Assembly: GCA_041621405.1 (NCBI GenBank)
Contig: JBFKAV010000089.1
Location: 1 to 14,861, forward strand
Direction of reading: 5' to 3'
DNA length: 14,861 bases
Source of the DNA: JBFKAV01 sp041621405
Lineage (GTDB): Bacteria > Pseudomonadota > Alphaproteobacteria > Rhodobacterales > Rhodobacteraceae
Numbering within the stretch: the first letter of the stretch is position 1; each line of letters begins with the position of its first letter. The notes beneath the pieces are model-generated. The model was not told the origin of the DNA and made no database searches. It saw only the letters and a program-made list of their open reading frames with translations. Both the position numbers and the translations under genes were made by a program. This document shows, one piece after another, positions 14,187 to 14,861 of the stretch.

Positions 14187-14861
14187 TCACGCCTCGACGT
14201 AGATCCGCACCCGCTCGGCCGCCTGGGGCGGCGTCAGCAGGCTGACGGCGACGAAGACGGCGACGTTGGCGACGAGGCCGCAGATCCCCTCGTGCAGGCC
14301 GGGGATGGGGGCGTGCTCGGGGTGGATCAGGAACCAGGTGTTGACCGCGAGGCCGGTGACCAGGCCGGCGAGGGCGCCGGCGCCGGTGGCGCGGGGCCAG
14401 TAGAAGGCGGCGAACATGAGCGGGAAGATCTGGGCCACGCCGCCGTAGGCGCCGAGCAGCAGGGCGACCAGCGACACCTCCGAGACGACGGCGAAGTAGT
14501 AGGCGGCGACCGAGATCGCCACCACCAGCACGCGGATCGCGAAGCGCTCGCGGCGGTCGTCGCCGAAGGCGCGGGGGAAGGCCTTGGCCAGGCCGTCGCA
14601 GACGCCGATCGAGGCGGCGGAGTGGAGGATCGAGTCGCCCGAGGACATCGACGCCGCGAGCGTGCCGGCGCACACCAGGCCGATCAGGATCGGGGAGAGA
14701 TCGACCTGGGTGAGCAGGAAGGGCACGATCGAGTCGGGCTCGACGCCCGGGAAGGCGATCACGCCCGAGAAGCCGATCAGCAGGATCGGCACCAGGAAGA
14801 TCTGGAAGGTGGGGTACATCACCACCGTCAGGCGGAGCGCCCGGTCGCTGACCGCGGCGTA
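14187..14861 (-). CDS. Sodium:solute symporter (SSS family), C-terminal part
   Basis: The 224 visible residues are the C-terminal part of an inner-membrane Na+-coupled transporter; the N-terminal half lies past the right edge. The segment starts in the loop YAAVSDRALRLTVVMYPTFQ, then shows about five to six hydrophobic helices. The helix with CAGTLAASMSSGDSILHSA (64-82 of the visible part) corresponds to SSS helix 8, whose Ser pair helps form the Na2 sodium site. The last helices are followed by a short tail ending in RVRIYVEA. The family takes up sugars, amino acids, carboxylates or other solutes; the substrate cannot be assigned from this part. The stop codon is TGA at 14189-14187. Confidence 0.9.
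   Translation of the reverse strand, partial: YAAVSDRALRLTVVMYPTFQIFLVPILLIGFSGVIAFPGVEPDSIVPFLLTQVDLSPILIGLVCAGTLAASMSSGDSILHSAASIGVCDGLAKAFPRAFGDDRRERFAIRVLVVAISVAAYYFAVVSEVSLVALLLGAYGGVAQIFPLMFAAFYWPRATGAGALAGLVTGLAVNTWFLIHPEHAPIPGLHEGICGLVANVAVFVAVSLLTPPQAAERVRIYVEA

Overview
The window is high-GC DNA (about 70 % by eye in the genes) from a bacterium with a Gram-negative style envelope: a TonB-dependent receptor and a bactofilin are encoded. Bacillithiol biosynthesis genes (bshC, bshB1) sit beside a small SAM methyltransferase. High GC, bacillithiol and TonB genes together suggest an Acidobacteriota lineage, perhaps Thermoanaerobaculia-like. This is inference from gene content only; there is no rRNA or tRNA here to confirm it.

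Layout. (1) 1-225, minus strand: N-terminus of a TonB-dependent receptor, cut by the window edge, with a sigma70-type promoter whose -35 box lies between the arms of an 11-bp inverted repeat. (2) 410-3460, plus strand: a compact, overlapping methyltransferase-bshC-bshB1 operon, which may make bacillithiol or its N-methyl derivative. (3) 3476-4843: a strong hairpin, then small housekeeping-type genes (a DUF4870 membrane protein with a proline-rich repeat tail, yidD, a DUF971 protein). (4) 4920-6979: biotin carboxylase and biotin carrier genes overlapping by 10 bp, together equal to the alpha subunit of an acyl-CoA carboxylase. (5) 6980-7441: a non-coding stretch with inverted repeats and a seven-unit tandem array of a 24-bp palindromic repeat, directly before a TPR protein gene. 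(6) 7442-10158: the TPR protein and an Hpt-REC-REC-GGDEF signalling protein (probable diguanylate cyclase). (7) 10182-10728: a bactofilin gene with a good promoter. (8) 10729-11315: a non-coding, repeat-rich segment. (9) 11316-12211: an unrecognised protein with a very acidic tail, followed by a textbook intrinsic terminator. (10) 12254-12540: a dense field of related quasi-palindromes that can fold into nested hairpins. (11) 12699-13809: a lower-GC island with an unrecognised two-helix membrane protein and, upstream of it, a 166-bp MITE-like element with about 60-bp imperfect inverted arms. (12) 14187-14861, minus strand: the C-terminal part of a sodium:solute symporter, cut by the window edge.

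The coding content is mostly conventional. The least explained parts are the non-coding structures: the 24-bp palindrome array at 7205-7371, the nested palindrome field at 12254-12540, the minisatellite-like block at 10794-10990 with a dispersed 16-mer, and the MITE-like element. The best functional lead is the methyltransferase overlapping the bacillithiol genes.
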